Shown: positions 24,685-35,372, counted from the stretch's first letter. The stretch is DNA of 60,353 nucleotides from Betaproteobacteria bacterium SG8_41 (GCA_001303585.1 LJTT01000010.1:1-60353); one strand, 5' to 3'. Made by a program: numbers and translations. Notes: generated by a model from the letters alone, not told the origin.

Positions 24685-26784
24685 ATGAAAGATCCCAAAC
24701 GATCATTACTCGCTCAGGCACTGTTTGCGCCGCGTTCGGTAGCGCTGATCGGCGCCTCCAGCGACGCCACGAAGAACACCGCGCGGCCGCAGCGCTTCCT
24801 GCGCCACCACGGGTTTGCCGGGCGCGTCATCCCGATCAATCCTGGCCGCCAGGAGATCTTCGGCGAAAAAGCCTATCCCGACGTGCGCGCAGTGCCGGAG
24901 CCCGTAGATCATGCTTTCATCATGGTGCCGACCGATCGCGTCGCCGATGCCGTCGCGCAATGCTGCGAGAAGCGGGTCCCGGTTGTCACCATCTTCAGCG
25001 ACGGTTTCGCCGAGACCGGCGAGGCGGGGCGCCGCAAGCAGCATGAACTGCTCGAGCTCGCGCGCGCGAGCGGGGTGCGCCTGCTCGGGCCCAACTGCAT
25101 CGGCCTGCTCGACACGCACTCACGCCTCGCCCTTTCGGTAAACGCCGTGCTCGAAAAAGCCGAAATCTCGGCGGGCTCCGTCGCGATCGTCTCGCAAAGC
25201 GGCAGTATGATGGGCGGGCTCATGTCGCGCGGCGCCGGCCGCGGCATCGGGTTCTCCCGGCTCGTGTCAGTCGGCAACGAGGCCGACCTCTCGGTGGGAG
25301 AGGTGACCGACATGATCGTGGACGATCCCGATACGCGCGTCATCCTGCTTTTCATGGAAACCATACGCGATGCCGAGCGATTGAGCGCGGCTGCGCGCCG
25401 CGCCTTTGCCGCGGGCAAGCCCGTCATCGTGTTCAAGCTTGGCCGCTCCGATGTGGGCGTCGAGCTCGCCTCCTCGCACACCGGCGCGATGACCGGCTCG
25501 GATGACTCCGCGGAAGCATTTTTCCGCGCCAATGGCATGTTGCGCGTGGAACTGCTCGAGACGCTGTTCGAGCTGCCCTCGCTGGTTCTCGGCCAGCGCC
25601 CTGCCGCGCGACACCGTGTCGCGGTCATGACCACGACCGGAGGGGGCGCTGCGACGGTGGTGGACCGGCTTGGCGTGCTGGGAGTGGAAGTCGTTCCCCC
25701 CGCCGACGCGGTGGTCGCGAGCCTTGCGCAAAAAGGCATACAGATCAATCGGGCGCGCCTTACCGACCTCACGCTCGCCGGCGCCCGCAAGGAGGTCTAC
25801 AGCGCGGTGCTCAATACACTGCTCGCCTCCGATCATTGTGATCTCGTGCTCGCCGTCGTCGGCAGCTCCGCCCAGTTCCAGCCGGAAATCGCCGTCGAGC
25901 CCATCATCGCCGCAAAGGAAGCGGCCAAACCGCTCGCGGCCTTTCTCGCACCGCACGCAGACGCTTCTCTCGCGCTGCTGCGCGACGCGGGCGTCGCGGG
26001 CTTCCGCACGCCGGAAGCCTGCGCCGACGCCATCCGCGCCTGGCGAGAATGGCGGGCACCCATCGAGGCCCCGGAGCCCCTCGCAGTTCGCCTCAAGGCG
26101 GCACAGTCGGCGCTTGCGTCCGCCAAACGGCTAAACGAGCACGAGGCCTGCCGCGTGTTCGCCGCGCTGGGCGTGCCGGCAGCGCCGTCCGAGGTCATTA
26201 CCGGACCCGACCAGGCGGTCAAGCTCGGGTATCCCGTGGTGGCGAAGATTCTCTCCCCTGACATCGCGCACAAGACAGACGTTGGGGGCGTCGTGGTCAA
26301 CATCGCCAACGCGGAGGAGTTGAAGCGCGCCGCCGCCGCCATCTTGCAGCGAATACGCTCTTCCCGCGCCGGCGCTCGGGTGAACGGCATCCTCGTCCAG
26401 CACATGGAGCAAGGCCTGGCAGAGGTGATCCTGGGCTACAAGCGCGATCCGCAGGTCGGGCCTATCGTGGTGCTGGGCGCCGGCGGCACGCTCGCCGAGA
26501 TCTATCGCGACTTCGCGGTGCGGCTGGCACCGGTGACAGAGCAGGAGGCCGCGCGCATGATCGAGGAGGTGAAGGGCCTCGCCATCATCCGGGGCTACCG
26601 CAATCTGCCGCGGGGCGACTGCGCCTCGCTTGCCGAGGCCGTCGCCGCGTTCTCGCAGCTGGCCGCGCTCACCCCGCCGGTCGCCGAAGCGGAAGTCAAC
26701 CCCCTGATCGTCAAGCTCGAGGGCGAAGGCGTGGTGGCCGTGGACGGCCTGCTGGTCCTGGCGGACAATTCGGAAACTGCGTGA
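24685..26784 (+). CDS. ADP-forming acyl-CoA ligase (acetate-CoA ligase type), alpha-beta fusion
   Basis: ATG 24685 gives 699 residues. The N-terminal CoA-binding domain has SVALIGASSD, followed by the ligase CoA domain (VAIVSQSGSMMGGLMSRGAGRG) and the phospho-histidine loop SSHTGAMTGSDD with His265. The C-terminal part from about residue 475 is an ATP-grasp domain (GYPVVAKILSPDIAHKTDVGGVVVNI, EVILGYKRDPQVGPIVVLGAGG, EAEVNPLIV). The enzyme interconverts a carboxylate, CoA and ATP with acyl-CoA, ADP and phosphate. A split alpha/beta version occurs at 46.6-48.8 kb. No acetyltransferase domain is present. Confidence 0.92.
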   Translation: MKDPKRSLLAQALFAPRSVALIGASSDATKNTARPQRFLRHHGFAGRVIPINPGRQEIFGEKAYPDVRAVPEPVDHAFIMVPTDRVADAVAQCCEKRVPVVTIFSDGFAETGEAGRRKQHELLELARASGVRLLGPNCIGLLDTHSRLALSVNAVLEKAEISAGSVAIVSQSGSMMGGLMSRGAGRGIGFSRLVSVGNEADLSVGEVTDMIVDDPDTRVILLFMETIRDAERLSAAARRAFAAGKPVIVFKLGRSDVGVELASSHTGAMTGSDDSAEAFFRANGMLRVELLETLFELPSLVLGQRPAARHRVAVMTTTGGGAATVVDRLGVLGVEVVPPADAVVASLAQKGIQINRARLTDLTLAGARKEVYSAVLNTLLASDHCDLVLAVVGSSAQFQPEIAVEPIIAAKEAAKPLAAFLAPHADASLALLRDAGVAGFRTPEACADAIRAWREWRAPIEAPEPLAVRLKAAQSALASAKRLNEHEACRVFAALGVPAAPSEVITGPDQAVKLGYPVVAKILSPDIAHKTDVGGVVVNIANAEELKRAAAAILQRIRSSRAGARVNGILVQHMEQGLAEVILGYKRDPQVGPIVVLGAGGTLAEIYRDFAVRLAPVTEQEAARMIEEVKGLAIIRGYRNLPRGDCASLAEAVAAFSQLAALTPPVAEAEVNPLIVKLEGEGVVAVDGLLVLADNSETA

Positions 26785-26832
26785 GTGGCGAACGGCGTTT
26801 CTTCTGCCGCCGATGAACGCCAATCTGTGTCC

Positions 26833-26947
26833 GCGAATCGTGAAACGTAAAACGTGAAACGTATTTGAGCCGCAGATAAGCGCGGATACACGCAGATTTT
26901 ACAGAAAAGAACCAATTTGCCTTCTGGCTTCTGCCTACGGACTTGGG
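26833..26947. repeat. Composite array: family D, family E and a CTTCTG-type word
   Basis: Family D words (GCGAATCGTGAAACG, AACGTGAAACG) run 26833-26861. Family E (AGCCGCAGATAAGCGCGGAT, ACACGCAGATTTTACAG) runs 26867-26905. A TGCCTTCTGGCTTCTGCCT stretch then ends in CTTGGGG at 26947. The last two modules, in the same order, recur at 37318-37393. Confidence 0.7.
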
Positions 26948-26988
26948 GTAGGTCCACTCACTACTCACGCCTTTGAGGAGCAACGATC

Positions 26989-28350
26989 ATGTTGCTGAAA
27001 ACCATCGCCGACTATGCCGTAGCAGAGCGGACGGCCAAGCTGCGGCCCGAAGTCATCCATCACGCCAAGCGCGCGGTAATCGACTGGTACGCCTCGCTCT
27101 TGCCCGGCAGCCGGGTCACGCCAGCTGTCCTGCTCGAGCAGGCGCTCGCCGAGGAGCTCGACCGCGGCCGCGCACGGCTCGCGAGCGGTCGCCGCGCGAC
27201 GTTGCGCGCCGCCGCGTTGATCAACGGCGCCGCTTCGCACTCGGTCGAATTCGACGACATCTATCGTGATGCCGGCTACCACCCGGGCAGTCCCGTGATT
27301 TCTGCCGCCCTTGCGGCGGCCCAAACGCAGGGCGCCACCGGGGAATCATTCCTGCGCGGGGTCATCGTGGGCTACGAGACCTCGACGCGCATCGGCGAAG
27401 CCGTGATGCCCTCGCACTACAAGTTCTGGCACATCACGGGTACCGTTGGCTGCCTTGGCGCTGCCGCTGCCGTCGCCACGGTCCTCGGCTGCAGCCGGGA
27501 GCAGTTCATGAACGCGCTGGGCAATGCCGGCACTTTCGCCGCCGGGCTGCAGCAGGCGTTCCGCTCGCAAGCGATGGCGAAGCCCCTGCACAGTGCGCAC
27601 GCCGCGGAAGCCGGCGCGCTCGCTGCCATGGCGGCTGCCGAAGGTGTCACTGGCGTGCACGACATCCTCGAGGGAGAGGTCGGGTTCGGCGCGGCAATGA
27701 GCGTCAGCCCAGACTGGGGCAAGGCGACCCGCGGCCTCGGCACGGATTACCACATCGTTCACGTCACCTTCAAGAATCACGGCTGTTGCGGCCACACCTT
27801 CGCCCCGATCGACGCCGTGCTCCATCTGATGCAGGAACATCAGCTCGCCCCCAGGGACATTCGCAAGATCCGGATTGCAACCTACAAGGCCGGGCTCGAC
27901 ATCGTCGACAACGCCAAGCCGGAGGGCGCGTATCAGGCGAAGTTCAGCGTGCAGTACACGGTTGCGCATGCCGTGGTGCATGGCAGCGTGCGCCTCAACG
28001 CATTTGTGCCAGAGCGGTTGGGCGACGCGGACGTCAGATCGCTCATGCAACGCATCGAATGCGTCGCCGATCCCGAGCTCTCCAGGGGATATCCCAACCA
28101 GCGCGCCGCGCGCGTGGAGATCGAGACCGCCGACGGCCGCAAGCTCGCGCATTTCCAGCCCACGCGCAAGGGGGACCCCGAGCTGCCGCTCACGGACGCG
28201 GAGCTGAACGGAAAGTATCTCGAGCTGGCCGTGCCGGTCCTGGGCGAGGCCGCGGCGCGCGCGCTGCTCGACGAGCTGTGGAAACTCGAGCGCCGGCCGA
28301 ACGTGGAGTTCGAGCAGGCCGCGCGTCAGCCGGCGCTAGCCGCGGGCTGA
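26989..28350 (+). CDS. MmgE/PrpD family protein, second copy
   Basis: The 453-residue protein carries HHAKRAVIDWYASLLPGSR, INGAASHSVEFDDIYRDAGYHPGSPVISAALA (about 76-107), VGYETSTRIGEAV and HITGTVGCLGAAAAVA, all MmgE/PrpD features. It is only distantly similar to the copy at 21927 and probably has a different substrate. The ribosome site TTTGAGGAGCAACGATC before ATG 26989 is good. The isocitrate lyase/PEP mutase homologue that follows is the enzyme type that acts after PrpD in the methylcitrate cycle, though no citrate-synthase-like gene is present. Confidence 0.88.
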   Translation: MLLKTIADYAVAERTAKLRPEVIHHAKRAVIDWYASLLPGSRVTPAVLLEQALAEELDRGRARLASGRRATLRAAALINGAASHSVEFDDIYRDAGYHPGSPVISAALAAAQTQGATGESFLRGVIVGYETSTRIGEAVMPSHYKFWHITGTVGCLGAAAAVATVLGCSREQFMNALGNAGTFAAGLQQAFRSQAMAKPLHSAHAAEAGALAAMAAAEGVTGVHDILEGEVGFGAAMSVSPDWGKATRGLGTDYHIVHVTFKNHGCCGHTFAPIDAVLHLMQEHQLAPRDIRKIRIATYKAGLDIVDNAKPEGAYQAKFSVQYTVAHAVVHGSVRLNAFVPERLGDADVRSLMQRIECVADPELSRGYPNQRAARVEIETADGRKLAHFQPTRKGDPELPLTDAELNGKYLELAVPVLGEAAARALLDELWKLERRPNVEFEQAARQPALAAG

Positions 28351-28397
28351 GGACCCGTCGGGGGTGAATCGGGGTTGGGCACCTTGACGCCCTGAGG

Positions 28398-28431
28398 TTA
28401 GCGGCGGACAAACGCGGATGACCGCAGACAA
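28398..28431. repeat. Family E fragment
   Basis: TTAGCGGCGGACAAACGCGG followed by ATGACCGCAGAC resembles the 5' part of family E (AGCCGCAGATA-GCGGAT). It appears here as a single arm. The rest of the 28351-28609 gap shows only a TATAAT box. Confidence 0.5.
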
Positions 28432-28573
28432 TATTCCCGCATCTTCAACCGCATATCGCCACACGCGCATCGCGTAGGAAGGCTCTCGGATCGCCCGTTT
28501 CACGTCATGCCTCACCAGGCTTGGACCCGATATCGCGGCTTCAGCGCGGTGGAGGCAGGCGGCCAAGCCGACC

Positions 28574-28579
28574 TATAAT
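28574..28579 (+). promoter_or_regulatory. TATAAT -10 box before the lyase gene
   Basis: A perfect TATAAT lies 30 nt before ATG 28610 and would start transcription near 28586, leaving a short leader with the CGGAGG ribosome site. No convincing -35 hexamer is seen. Confidence 0.35.
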
Positions 28580-28609
28580 GGTCTTCCCACCCCACGGAGG
28601 CATTTGTCG

Positions 28610-29500
28610 ATGAGACCGACCTCCCGCATGCGCGAGTTGATCGCGCGTCCAGTCTGCACGATCGCACCTGGCGTCGCCGACGCGCTCGCAGCAAGGCTCG
28701 TCGCCCGCGAAGAATTTGAAGCCGTGTACATGACGGGCTTCGGCACCAGTCTCACGCGCCTCGGCATGCCCGATGTCGGGCTACTCACGGCCACCGAGAT
28801 GGTGGACAACGCGGGTCGCATCGCCGATGCGTCGGGGCTTCCGGTCATTGCCGACGCCGATACCGGCTACGGCAGCGCGGTCAACACCTGGCGCACCATC
28901 CGTGACTACGAGAAGGCTGGCGTTGCCGGCGTGCACATCGAGGACCAGGACTGGCCCAAGCGCTGCGGGCATCTTTCCGGCAAGAGCGTCATCGCGACCG
29001 CCGACATGGTCGCAAAGATCAGGGCTGCCTGCGACGCGCGCAACGATCCGGATTTCCTCATCATCGCGCGCACCGATGCGATCGCCGTGGAGGGACTCGA
29101 GGCAGCGCTCGAGCGCGGCATGCGCTACCGCGAAGCCGGCGCGGATATGCTTTTTATCGAAGCGCCGACCGTGCGTGATGACATCGAGCGTATCGCGCGC
29201 CATTTCAAGGGGGTTCCCCTCCTTTACAACGCGGCGGCGAGCGGCAAGACGCCCGACCTGCCCGTGGAAGAGCTGGGCCGGCTTGGGTTCCGTCTGGCGA
29301 TCTTTCCGAACTGGGTCATCCTCGCCGCGATTCCCGCCATCGAACAGCTACTGCGCGAGCTCAAGCGCTCCGGGACCGTCGCCCACCTTCGCGATAAGGT
29401 CGCAAGCTTCAAGCAGTTCACCGACATCGCCGGGTTGCCCGAAATTCAGAAGCTCGAGGAACGCTATGACGTTCCCAAACGCATGCGCGCCGGGCTCTGA
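28610..29500 (+). CDS. Isocitrate lyase/PEP mutase superfamily protein (methylisocitrate lyase or oxaloacetate decarboxylase-like)
   Basis: ATG 28610 is 9 nt after GGAGG, better than TTG 28604, giving 296 residues. The barrel motifs are DADTGYG (82-88, metal and substrate), VHIEDQ (108-113) and KRCGH (117-121), which replaces the KKCGH of classical isocitrate lyases and carries the catalytic Cys119. The size fits methylisocitrate lyase or 2,3-dimethylmalate lyase types rather than long isocitrate lyases. It probably cleaves a 2-hydroxy or branched tricarboxylate to pyruvate or glyoxylate plus a dicarboxylate. It follows the second MmgE/PrpD gene. Confidence 0.88.
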   Translation: MRPTSRMRELIARPVCTIAPGVADALAARLVAREEFEAVYMTGFGTSLTRLGMPDVGLLTATEMVDNAGRIADASGLPVIADADTGYGSAVNTWRTIRDYEKAGVAGVHIEDQDWPKRCGHLSGKSVIATADMVAKIRAACDARNDPDFLIIARTDAIAVEGLEAALERGMRYREAGADMLFIEAPTVRDDIERIARHFKGVPLLYNAAASGKTPDLPVEELGRLGFRLAIFPNWVILAAIPAIEQLLRELKRSGTVAHLRDKVASFKQFTDIAGLPEIQKLEERYDVPKRMRAGL

Positions 29501-29552
29501 AGAGCTTCGCCCCTCGCCGCGACAAGGATGGCGTGGAGGACTGCTGAATGTT

Positions 29553-29619
29553 AGATGGTGAGGAGTACTGGTGATAGGTTGTTTCTCATCACCCCTTTTC
29601 ATCGCCATCTTTCATCACC
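29553..29619. repeat. Family A inverted repeat in a convergent gap
   Basis: The left arm (29553-29577) is AGATGGTGAGGAGTACTGG, TGATAG. The right arm (29585-29619) is TCATCACCCCTTTTCATCGCC, ATCTTTCATCACCA. The loop is only about 7 nt, so a compact long hairpin is possible. It lies between the 3' ends of the lyase gene and dapE. Confidence 0.75.
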
Positions 29620-29644
29620 AGTTCCTGAGCAGGAGCGCAGGCGC

Positions 29645-30997
<1,353 letters not shown>

Positions 30998-31044
30998 TCA
31001 TCAACCAAGTAACCGGTGCGTGAAGCACCACGGAGGAGACGACA

Positions 31045-32010
31045 ATGAAGCCATGCAACCTGCTGCTCACCATTCTCACTGCCTCACTGCTGGCCATGCC
31101 CGCGGCCGGGCAAAACTACCCCACCAAACCCATTCGCGTCATCGTGCCGTACGCCGCAGGTGGCAACACCGACATCACGGCGCGCGCGGTCGGCGCGAAG
31201 TTGAGTAAGGTCCTGGGCAAGCAGATCGTGGTCGAGAACCGCCCTGGCGCCGGCACGAACATCGGCACGGAGCTGGTCGTGCGGGCGCCCGCCGACGGCT
31301 ACACGTTGCTGATGGGTGGTGCCGCCAACGCCGTCAACATGAGCCTCTTCGCGAAGCCGCCCTATAACACGCAGCGCGATCTCGCGCCCGTGGCGTGGTG
31401 TGTGCAGGGCGCGAATGTGCTCTCGGTCCACCCGTCCGTCCCGGTGACCACGTTGAGGCAGCTCATCGCGCTCGCAAAGGCCCGCCCGGGCGAGCTCAAC
31501 TTCGCTTCCTCCGGTATCGGCGGTTCCAACCACATGGGCGGCGAGCTCTTCAAGGTGATGGCCGGCATCAATATCGTGCACGTTCCCTACAAAGGCAACT
31601 CGCCCGCGCTCACCGACGCCATCGGGGGCCACGTCGAGATGATCATCTCGGGGGTGCCCGCGCTGTTGCCTCACATCCGCTCGGGAAAGCTGCGGGCGAT
31701 CGCCATCGGAAGCCTCAAGCGCTTCGCGGCGATTCCGGAGGTTCCGACGTTCGATGAAGCCGGCTTGCGCGGTTATCAGGCCACCAACTGGTTCGGTCTC
31801 ATGGCCCCCGTCAAGACGCCTCGCGACATCATTGCCCTGCTCAACAGCGAGGTCGACAAGATCCTCGCCAGTCCGGACCTCCAAAAACGTTTCCTCAATT
31901 CCGGCCTCGAGCCGCGCGGGGGCTCGCCGGAGCGCTTCCAAAAGTTCATTCAGGAGGAGATCGAGAAGTACGCCAGGGTCATCAAGCTGGCAAAGCTGAA
32001 ACAGTTCTGA
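31045..32010 (+). CDS. Bug/TctC-family periplasmic receptor, second copy
   Basis: The 321-residue protein has a signal peptide (about 1-22, ending PAAG) and the Bug core QNYPTKPIRVIVPYAAGG, NRPGAGTNIGTE, IVHVPYKGNSPAL and GHVEMIISGVPALLPHI. ATG 31045 follows CGGAGGAGACGAC. Placement directly before an acyl-CoA dehydrogenase pair suggests a receptor for a CoA-activated organic acid (inference). No permease genes are beside it. Confidence 0.93.
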   Translation: MKPCNLLLTILTASLLAMPAAGQNYPTKPIRVIVPYAAGGNTDITARAVGAKLSKVLGKQIVVENRPGAGTNIGTELVVRAPADGYTLLMGGAANAVNMSLFAKPPYNTQRDLAPVAWCVQGANVLSVHPSVPVTTLRQLIALAKARPGELNFASSGIGGSNHMGGELFKVMAGINIVHVPYKGNSPALTDAIGGHVEMIISGVPALLPHIRSGKLRAIAIGSLKRFAAIPEVPTFDEAGLRGYQATNWFGLMAPVKTPRDIIALLNSEVDKILASPDLQKRFLNSGLEPRGGSPERFQKFIQEEIEKYARVIKLAKLKQF

Positions 32011-32049
32011 CGCCGGCGCGCCTGCACGCCCCCTCAGCCCGGAGGCTCC

Positions 32050-33240
32050 ATGTTCTTTGAAGGCGTTGACTTCTCGGCGCTCGAGCTGCCGCCGGCGGCC
32101 CAAGCTCTGCGCGAGGAGGTGCGCACATTCCTTCGGTCGGAGCTCGCCACCGGCGCCTTCACGCCCCACCTGGGTCATACCGAGTTCGACGCCGCGTTCA
32201 CGCTCAAAGTAGCGGAACGCGGATGGATCGGCATGACCTGGCCCAAGCGCTATGGCGGGGCCGAGCGCTCGTACCTCGAGCGCTTCGTCGTTACCGAGGA
32301 GCTGCTCGCTGCGGCCGCCCCCTGTGCCGCCCACTGGTTCGGTGACCGCCAGACCGGACCGAGCCTGTTGCGCTACGGGAGCGAAGAGCTCAAGCAGCGC
32401 TTTCTTCCGGCGATCGCGCGCGGGGAATGCTATTTCGCGCTCGGCATGAGCGAGCCCGGCTCGGGCTCCGACCTCGCCTCGGTGCGCACGCGAGCCGAGC
32501 GCGTCGCCGGCGGCTGGCGCGTTACCGGCCAGAAAGTCTGGACGAGCTGGGCGCACCGGGCACACGCCTTCTTCGTGCTCTGCCGTACGGCGCCCGATAC
32601 GGGCAATCGCCATGAGGGGCTGTCGCAGCTCATCGTGGATCTTGCGGCACCCGGCGTCACCGTGCGCCCGATCCGTTTCATGAATGGCCACCACCATTTC
32701 AACGAGGTCTTTCTCGACAACGTGTTTGTCTCCGACGAGATGGTGGTCGGCGAGATCAGCCAAGGATGGAAACAAGTGACTTCCGAGCTCGCGCTCGAGC
32801 GCAGCGGCCCGGAGCGCTACATGACGACGTTCCCGCTGTTGGTCGAGCTCATCCGCAGGATGGGCGCAGCGCCCGATGCGCGCGCACGGGAGCTGGTGGG
32901 AAAGCTCTCTGCGCGGCTCTGGTCACTGCGCCGCATGTCGCTCGCGATCGCGCTCACGCTGGATCCGGGGCGGGGCGCGCAGCAGGGTGCCGCGCGCGCG
33001 GGTCCTGACCTCGCCACAGAAGCGGCGCTGGTCAAGGACATGGGCACGTTCTTCGAGCGCGACATCATCGAGGCAGCGCGCCTGCTTGCCGCCGTCGAGC
33101 CCACCCCGGACGCGACCGACACGTTCGAGCGCTATCTTGCCGAGACCATCGTGTGCTCACCGGTTGCCACCATTCGCGGCGGCACGACCGAGGTCTTGCG
33201 CACGCTGATCGCGCGGCGGCTGCTCGGCGCACTCAAGTGA
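32050..33240 (+). CDS. Acyl-CoA dehydrogenase, larger subunit of a heteromeric pair
   Basis: The 396-residue flavoprotein has AERGWIGMTWPKRYGG, YFALGMSEPGSGSDLASVRTRAE (flavin-contact region, about 128-150), VTGQKVWTSWAHRAHAF and the C-terminal TIRGGTTEVLRTLIARRLLG. Its stop overlaps the GTG start of a second acyl-CoA dehydrogenase-like gene, the arrangement of heterotetrameric enzymes such as those in steroid and branched-chain breakdown. ATG 32050 lies 9 nt after CGGAGG. Confidence 0.9.
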   Translation: MFFEGVDFSALELPPAAQALREEVRTFLRSELATGAFTPHLGHTEFDAAFTLKVAERGWIGMTWPKRYGGAERSYLERFVVTEELLAAAAPCAAHWFGDRQTGPSLLRYGSEELKQRFLPAIARGECYFALGMSEPGSGSDLASVRTRAERVAGGWRVTGQKVWTSWAHRAHAFFVLCRTAPDTGNRHEGLSQLIVDLAAPGVTVRPIRFMNGHHHFNEVFLDNVFVSDEMVVGEISQGWKQVTSELALERSGPERYMTTFPLLVELIRRMGAAPDARARELVGKLSARLWSLRRMSLAIALTLDPGRGAQQGAARAGPDLATEAALVKDMGTFFERDIIEAARLLAAVEPTPDATDTFERYLAETIVCSPVATIRGGTTEVLRTLIARRLLGALK

Positions 33241-34307
33241 ACACGCCGAACGACGTCCGCTCAATGCTCGTGGAGTCGCTCACGCGCCTCCTGAAGGATC
33301 ACGTCGATCAGAAATTGCTGGTCGCCGCCAAGCAGCAGGGGTGGGCCCCGGAGCTGTGGCGCAAGCTGGATGAGGCAGAATTTCCGCGCGTCTCACTGCC
33401 GGAGGAGGCAGGCGGCGCAGGCGGTACGCTCTCGGACCTTGCCGCCGTCCTGCGGGTAGCCGGGCGCTTTGCCGCACCTGTGCCACTCGCAGAAACCGCC
33501 ATGCTCGCCGGTTGGATGCTGGCTGCTTCGGGCCTGCCGGTCCCGCGCGGGCCGCTCGCCGCCGGTCCGGCGCACGGGGAAACGGTAACGGCACGGCGCG
33601 AAGGCTCGCATTGGATTCTCAGCGGAACGCTTACCCGTGTGCCGTGGGCGCAGACGGCCTCCCGCCTGGTATTGCTGGCGCACACCACGACTGAGGCGAT
33701 CGTCGCGAACGTGGATCCGCGGCACTGCCGGATCGCGCGTGGTCGCAACCTCGCCGGCGAGCCGCGCGATGCTGTCCGGCTCGAGGACGTCCCCGCAGAG
33801 CAAGCCGCCATTGCCGGTCCAGGCGTCACGCAGGAAACGTTCAGGCTTCGCGGCGCGCTGGCCCGCTCGCTGCTCATGGCGGGCGCGCTTGAACGCGCGC
33901 TCGAGCTCTCCGTGGAGTACGCGCAGCAACGGGTCCAATTCGGGCGCAAGATCGGGCAATTCCAGGCGATCCAGCACGAGATCGCCCGCCTGGGCGGCGA
34001 GGTCGCGGCGGCGGTCGCGGCGGCATTGTCCGCCGCCGGGGCCATGGAGCGCGGCGGGGACGTGACTCTGGCAGTCGCTTCGGCCAAAATCCGCACTGCT
34101 GAGGCGGCGCGCGATGGCGCGCTCATTGCGCACCAGGTTCATGGCGCGATCGGCGTCACCGACGAGCATGCCTTGCACCATTCCACGCTAAGGCTGTGGG
34201 CGTGGCGGGAGGAGTACGGCAACGAAGCCGCGTGGTCAACCGCGCTGGGCCAAGCCATTCAGGAAGGCGGTGCCGAGCCGTTCTGGCCCGCTGTCACGGC
34301 ACATTGA
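33237..34307 (+). CDS. Acyl-CoA dehydrogenase-like smaller subunit of the heteromeric pair
   Basis: GTG 33237 overlaps the upstream stop (GTGA), giving 356 residues; ATG 33264 is the alternative. The fold is recognisable (WRKLDEAEFPRVSLPEEAGG, AARVE-type middle region replaced by a short domain, VEYAQQRVQFGRKIGQFQAIQH, VHGAIGVTDEHALHHSTLRLW), but the C-terminal GGTxE flavin and base motif of the larger subunit is missing. That is typical of the partner chain that completes a shared flavin site. The next gene, a Bug receptor, starts 19 nt after the stop. Confidence 0.87.
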   Translation: MNTPNDVRSMLVESLTRLLKDHVDQKLLVAAKQQGWAPELWRKLDEAEFPRVSLPEEAGGAGGTLSDLAAVLRVAGRFAAPVPLAETAMLAGWMLAASGLPVPRGPLAAGPAHGETVTARREGSHWILSGTLTRVPWAQTASRLVLLAHTTTEAIVANVDPRHCRIARGRNLAGEPRDAVRLEDVPAEQAAIAGPGVTQETFRLRGALARSLLMAGALERALELSVEYAQQRVQFGRKIGQFQAIQHEIARLGGEVAAAVAAALSAAGAMERGGDVTLAVASAKIRTAEAARDGALIAHQVHGAIGVTDEHALHHSTLRLWAWREEYGNEAAWSTALGQAIQEGGAEPFWPAVTAH

Positions 34308-34325
34308 AAAACCAGGGAGATAACA

Positions 34326-35306
34326 ATGAGCATCGCAAGAGTTGTTTTGACATTGGCGCTGTGTGGCGCCACCGCATTTGCCCAGGCCCAGGGCTGGTCG
34401 CCGTCGAAGAATGTCGAGATCATCGTCGGCTCGGCGCCCGGCGGAAGCAATGACAAGACCGCGCGCGCGGTCGAGCGCGCGCTCGTGGAAAACAAGCTCG
34501 TCAAGACCACGATCTCGGTGCTCAACAAACCCGGGGGCGGCAGCAGCATCGCATTCACGTTTGTGAGCCAGCGGCCGGGGGATCCACACACGCTGCTCGT
34601 CGGCACCACCGCGCTGCTCACCAACCACATCACCGGGCGCAGCAAGATCTACCATAAGGACTTCACGCCGATCGCTTCGCTCTTCAACGACTATGTCGTG
34701 TTCGTGGTTAACGCCCAGTCCGACATCAAGGACGGCAAGGACCTCGTCGAGCGGCTGAAGACGAAGCCGCAGTCGATCGCCATCGGGTTTGCCACCGCGC
34801 TCGGCAGTCACAACCATATCGCGGCCGGCCTGCTCATGAAGACGATCGGTGGCAACGTGCGCGACCTCAAGCCGGTCGCCTACAAGGGCTCCTCGGTCGC
34901 CATTACCAATCTGCTCGGCGGCCACATCGACCTCGTCACGACCGCGGCCGGAAATGCCGCGGGTCACGTCGAGTCCGGCCGCCTGCGCGTAGTCGGCGTC
35001 GCCGCCCCGCGGCGCTTTGGCGGAGCCCTTGCCAATGTGCCGACCTGGAAAGAGCAAGGCGTGAACCTGGTCTACGGCGGATTTCGCAGCATCGTCGGAC
35101 CGAAGGGGTTGAGCGCAGACCAGGTCGCCTTCTGGGAGAACGCGCTGCGCAAGGCTTCGCAGACGCCGAAATGGCAGGCTGACCTCAAGAAGAACTACTG
35201 GTCCGATGATTTCCTCACGGGCGCGGAGTTCGCCAAGGAGCTGGACGAAACCTACGCTGCCATGAAGTCGGTGCTGGTAGACCTCGGCCTCTCAAAGCAG
35301 AAGTAA
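34326..35306 (+). CDS. Bug/TctC-family periplasmic receptor, third copy (divergent)
   Basis: ATG 34326 follows AGGGAGATAACA. The 326 residues include a signal peptide (about 1-21) and Bug-like SKNVEIIVGSAPGGSNDKTAR, NKPGGGSSIAF, KPVAYKGSSVAITNLLGGHIDLV. It lacks the standard YPTKPI start and has an insert-poor N lobe, so it belongs to a different Bug branch from the copies at 5301 and 31045. It sits 19 nt after the dehydrogenase pair and is likely co-transcribed with it. Confidence 0.9.
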   Translation: MSIARVVLTLALCGATAFAQAQGWSPSKNVEIIVGSAPGGSNDKTARAVERALVENKLVKTTISVLNKPGGGSSIAFTFVSQRPGDPHTLLVGTTALLTNHITGRSKIYHKDFTPIASLFNDYVVFVVNAQSDIKDGKDLVERLKTKPQSIAIGFATALGSHNHIAAGLLMKTIGGNVRDLKPVAYKGSSVAITNLLGGHIDLVTTAAGNAAGHVESGRLRVVGVAAPRRFGGALANVPTWKEQGVNLVYGGFRSIVGPKGLSADQVAFWENALRKASQTPKWQADLKKNYWSDDFLTGAEFAKELDETYAAMKSVLVDLGLSKQK

Positions 35307-35318
35307 AACGACATGCAC

Positions 35319-35372
35319 GGTGAGCGGCGGCCAGTGACCGGAAATATTGCTGCGAGCCGCCCGCCGCTCACC
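35319..35372. repeat. Perfect 12-bp inverted repeat with family B word
   Basis: GGTGAGCGGCGG (35319-35330) and CCGCCGCTCACC (35361-35372) are exact complements around a spacer containing CCAGTGACCGG. It lies between the Bug and enoyl-CoA hydratase genes and could fold as a hairpin. Confidence 0.7.

Noticed and set aside
31084-32775. 563-codon open frame on the minus strand
   Set aside because: It is antisense to the second Bug gene and the acyl-CoA dehydrogenase, both clear families. The translation is low-complexity Arg/Gly/Glu-rich, as expected for an antisense frame in high-GC DNA.
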